This document shows positions 61,879 through 64,000 of a stretch of 64,000 bases of DNA, piece after piece (position 1 is the first letter of the stretch; each line of letters starts with the position of its first letter). The notes under the pieces were generated by a model, which worked only from the letters and a program-made list of their open reading frames with translations, searched no databases and was not told the origin of the DNA. The DNA comes from Mesorhizobium sp. CU3 (GTDB taxonomy: Bacteria > Pseudomonadota > Alphaproteobacteria > Rhizobiales > Rhizobiaceae): positions 62,001-126,000 of the forward strand of contig NZ_VFWX01000013.1 of assembly GCF_006442965.1 (NCBI RefSeq), given 5' to 3'. A program made the position numbers and the translations under genes.

Positions 61879-62949
61879 GTGATCAGGATTTCCATCGATG
61901 CCATGGGCGGCGATCACGGACCGAGCGTGGTCATCCCGGCGCTGATGACGGTCGCCATCCGCCGCCCCGACATCCGCTTCGTCATCTATGGCCGCGAGGA
62001 CGCCGTGCGTCCCGAACTTGCCAAATTCCCCAAGCTGGCCGAGGTGAGCGAGTTCGTCCATTGCGAGATTGCGGTCCGCATGGACGACAAGCCCAGCCAG
62101 GCGCTGCGCCACGGCCGCTGGAAATCGTCGATGTGGAAGGCAGTCGAGGCGGTGAAGAGCGGCACTGCGCAGGCTTGCGTCTCCGCCGGCAACACCGGCG
62201 CGCTGATGGCGATGTCGAAATTCTGCCTGCGCACCATGGCCACCATTGAGCGGCCGGCGATCGCGGCGCTTTGGCCGACGACTCGCGGCGAAAGCGTGGT
62301 GCTCGATGTCGGCGCCACCATCGGAGCCGACGCGCATCAGCTTGTCGACTTCGCCATTCTCGGCACCGGCATGGCGCGCTCGGTGTTCGGCATCGAGCGG
62401 CCGAGCGTCGGCTTGCTCAATGTCGGCGTCGAGGAGATCAAGGGCCAGGAAGAGGTCAAAGAGGCTGGCCGCATGCTGCGCGAGGCCAACATGGCCTCGA
62501 TGAATTATCGCGGTTTCGTCGAAGGCGACGACATCGGCAAGGGCACGGTCGACGTTGTCGTCACCGAGGGTTTTGCCGGCAACATCGCGCTGAAGACCGC
62601 CGAGGGCACGGCAAGGCAGATCGCCGGCTACCTGCGCGCCGCCATGAGCCGCACGCTGATGGCCAAGATCGGCTATGTTTTCGCCAAGGGCGCCTTCGAT
62701 CGGTTGCGCGAGAAGATGGATGTCGGCCGCTCCAATGGCGGCGTCTTCCTGGGGTTGAAGGGCATCGTGGTGAAGAGCCATGGCGGCACCGATTCGGATG
62801 GCTTCGCGGCGGCGATCGAGCTCGGTTATGATATGGTCCGCAACAATTTGCTTGACCGGATCGAGGCCGACCTCGATCTGTTCCATGCGCGCAACCCGAA
62901 TGCGCAGGCAAACAGGAAATCCGGCGCCACCGCCGACGCCGAGGAATAG
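61879..62949 (+). CDS. plsX: Phosphate acyltransferase PlsX
   Basis: 356 residues. PlsX makes acyl-phosphate from acyl-ACP for phospholipid synthesis. Marks are RISIDAMGGDHGPSVVIPA at the N-terminus, VSAGNTGALMAMSK, VVTEGFAGNIALKTAEG and GGVFLGLKGIVVKSHGGTDS. Start is GTG at 61879; the ribosome binding site is weak. fabH follows after 9 bp. Confidence 0.95.
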   Translation: MIRISIDAMGGDHGPSVVIPALMTVAIRRPDIRFVIYGREDAVRPELAKFPKLAEVSEFVHCEIAVRMDDKPSQALRHGRWKSSMWKAVEAVKSGTAQACVSAGNTGALMAMSKFCLRTMATIERPAIAALWPTTRGESVVLDVGATIGADAHQLVDFAILGTGMARSVFGIERPSVGLLNVGVEEIKGQEEVKEAGRMLREANMASMNYRGFVEGDDIGKGTVDVVVTEGFAGNIALKTAEGTARQIAGYLRAAMSRTLMAKIGYVFAKGAFDRLREKMDVGRSNGGVFLGLKGIVVKSHGGTDSDGFAAAIELGYDMVRNNLLDRIEADLDLFHARNPNAQANRKSGATADAEE

Positions 62950-62958
62950 GAAAGAGCC

Positions 62959-63930
62959 TTGATCAGATCAGTCGTGCGCGGCAATGGTGCCGCGCTGCCC
63001 CGCCGCATCATGAAGAATGCCGACTTCGAAGGCATGGTCGAGACCTCCGACGAGTGGATCGTCCAGCGCACCGGCATCCGCCAGCGCCATGTCGCGGCCG
63101 ATGACGAGACGACGGCCTCGCTCGGCGAGGCGGCTGCGCGCGCCGCGCTAGCCAGCGCCGGCCTGACGCCGGCCGACATCGACCTGATCGTGCTGGCGAC
63201 CTCGACGCCCAACAACACGTTTCCGGCGACCGCCGTCGAGATCCAGAACCGGCTCGGCATGCATCACGGCTTCGCCTTCGACATGCAGGCGGTGTGCTCG
63301 GGCTTCGTCTACGCCGTCGCCACCGCTGATCTCTACATCCGCGGCGGCCAGGCCAAACGCGTGTTGGTGATCGGCTCCGAAACCTTTTCACGCATTCTTG
63401 ACTGGAACGACCGCTCGACCTGCGTGCTCTTCGGCGACGGCGCCGGCGCGCTGATCCTCGAGGCGCAAGAGGGAGCGGGCGCCATCGCCGATCGCGGCGT
63501 GCTGGCGGCCAGCCTGCGCTCCGACGGCGTCCACAAGGACAAGCTCTTCGTCGATGGCGGACCGTCGACCACGGGAACGGTCGGCCATCTCAGGATGGAA
63601 GGTCGCGAAGTGTTCAAGCATGCCGTCGGCATGATCACCGACGTCATCGAGGCGACCTTCTCGCAGGCTGGCATCACGGCCGACGATCTCGACTGGTTCG
63701 TGCCGCACCAGGCCAATAAACGAATTATTGACGCTTCGGCCAGGAAGCTCGGGATCGCCGAAGAGAAAGTGGTGGTCACCGTCGATTTACACGGTAACAC
63801 CTCGGCTGCCTCCGTACCGCTGGCGCTCTCGGTGGCCGTCGCCGACGGCCGCATCAAGAAGGGCGATCTGGTGTTGCTCGAGGCGATGGGTGGAGGCTTC
63901 ACCTGGGGCGCGGTGTTGGTCCGCTGGTAA
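62959..63930 (+). CDS. fabH: 3-oxoacyl-ACP synthase III (FabH)
   Basis: 323 residues. FabH starts fatty-acid synthesis from acetyl-CoA and malonyl-ACP. The catalytic Cys is C113 in MQAVCSGFVYA. The His and Asn follow in WFVPHQANKRIID and DLHGNTSAASVPLAL. The EGMVETSDEWIVQRTGIRQR block is the FabH N-terminal signature. The start is a TTG at 62959 with AGGAAAG 5 bp upstream. Confidence 0.95.
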   Translation: MIRSVVRGNGAALPRRIMKNADFEGMVETSDEWIVQRTGIRQRHVAADDETTASLGEAAARAALASAGLTPADIDLIVLATSTPNNTFPATAVEIQNRLGMHHGFAFDMQAVCSGFVYAVATADLYIRGGQAKRVLVIGSETFSRILDWNDRSTCVLFGDGAGALILEAQEGAGAIADRGVLAASLRSDGVHKDKLFVDGGPSTTGTVGHLRMEGREVFKHAVGMITDVIEATFSQAGITADDLDWFVPHQANKRIIDASARKLGIAEEKVVVTVDLHGNTSAASVPLALSVAVADGRIKKGDLVLLEAMGGGFTWGAVLVRW

Positions 63931-64000
63931 GTGCCGAACAGTCCAGTTTCGGTTCTTGACCTTGCCGGATCAATTACTTAGGCTCGGCCTTTATCTGTAT
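63931..64000. other. Region after fabH, right edge of the window
   Basis: No gene seen in these 70 bp. In Rhizobiales ihfA usually follows fabH; the AT-richer stretch with TTGACC (63956-63961) may be its promoter. The -10 is not clear. Confidence 0.3.

Overview
The window is a 64 kb stretch of GC-rich bacterial chromosome. Gene content and order fit an alphaproteobacterium of the order Rhizobiales, most likely Mesorhizobium or a close relative. Supporting signs are the plsX-fabH pair at the right edge, ldtR next to an L,D-transpeptidase, nrdR-ribD-ribE-ribH-nusB, an opgC gene for periplasmic glucan modification, a glycosyltransferase-90 LPS gene, Bpt and a ubiquinol-cytochrome c chaperone. 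I place the genus from general similarity only. I saw no rRNA, tRNA, CRISPR array, prophage or insertion sequence. Most of the window is ordinary core chromosome.

Layout. 0-5 kb: the end of guaB, two small membrane proteins, rnd, then a divergent MFS/DeoR pair. 5-18 kb: aspS, an exported protein of unknown function, parC, an AI-2E-type permease, a DMT exporter, bpt, an RDD protein, an isoprenylcysteine-methyltransferase-like protein, sthA and an esterase. 18-26 kb: opgC, a LacI regulator facing a 42-codon gene, a small exported protein, a DUF423 protein, a divergent MFS/GntR pair, a GT90 glycosyltransferase and an aldo/keto reductase. 26-35 kb: ppk2, a DHFR-like reductase, hemB, a DUF2066 protein, an HIBCH-like hydrolase, then ldtR, a small secreted protein and an L,D-transpeptidase. 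34.7-45 kb: a LuxR-type regulator, a Na+/H+ antiporter, glyA, an IalB-like protein, and a tight operon nrdR-ribD-ribE-(53-aa protein)-ribH-nusB-MFS. 44.7-49 kb: an osmoprotectant (OsmF/YehYXW type) ABC operon and a hicBA pair whose hicA has an in-frame stop. 49.5-64 kb: hppA, a six-gene operon coding a flavin-dependent monooxygenase and a complete Liv-type ABC transporter, a cupin/GT2 pair, bamE, a cytochrome bc1 chaperone, a DUF177 protein, plsX and fabH.

What stands out is mostly between genes. Five intergenic palindromic elements (about 120-200 bp) share modules but differ in order; one is turned inside out and sits inside the osmoprotectant operon. Three regulators have clear palindromic operator candidates in their divergent promoters: DeoR near 4.2 kb, LacI near 20.7 kb and GntR near 23.0 kb. 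The LacI operators control a 42-codon gene with a strong ribosome binding site and no transporter or enzyme behind it. A terminator-like hairpin at 35.7 kb has no gene in front of it, which makes a small RNA possible. The monooxygenase-Liv operon is the best candidate for an uncharacterised uptake-and-degradation pathway.
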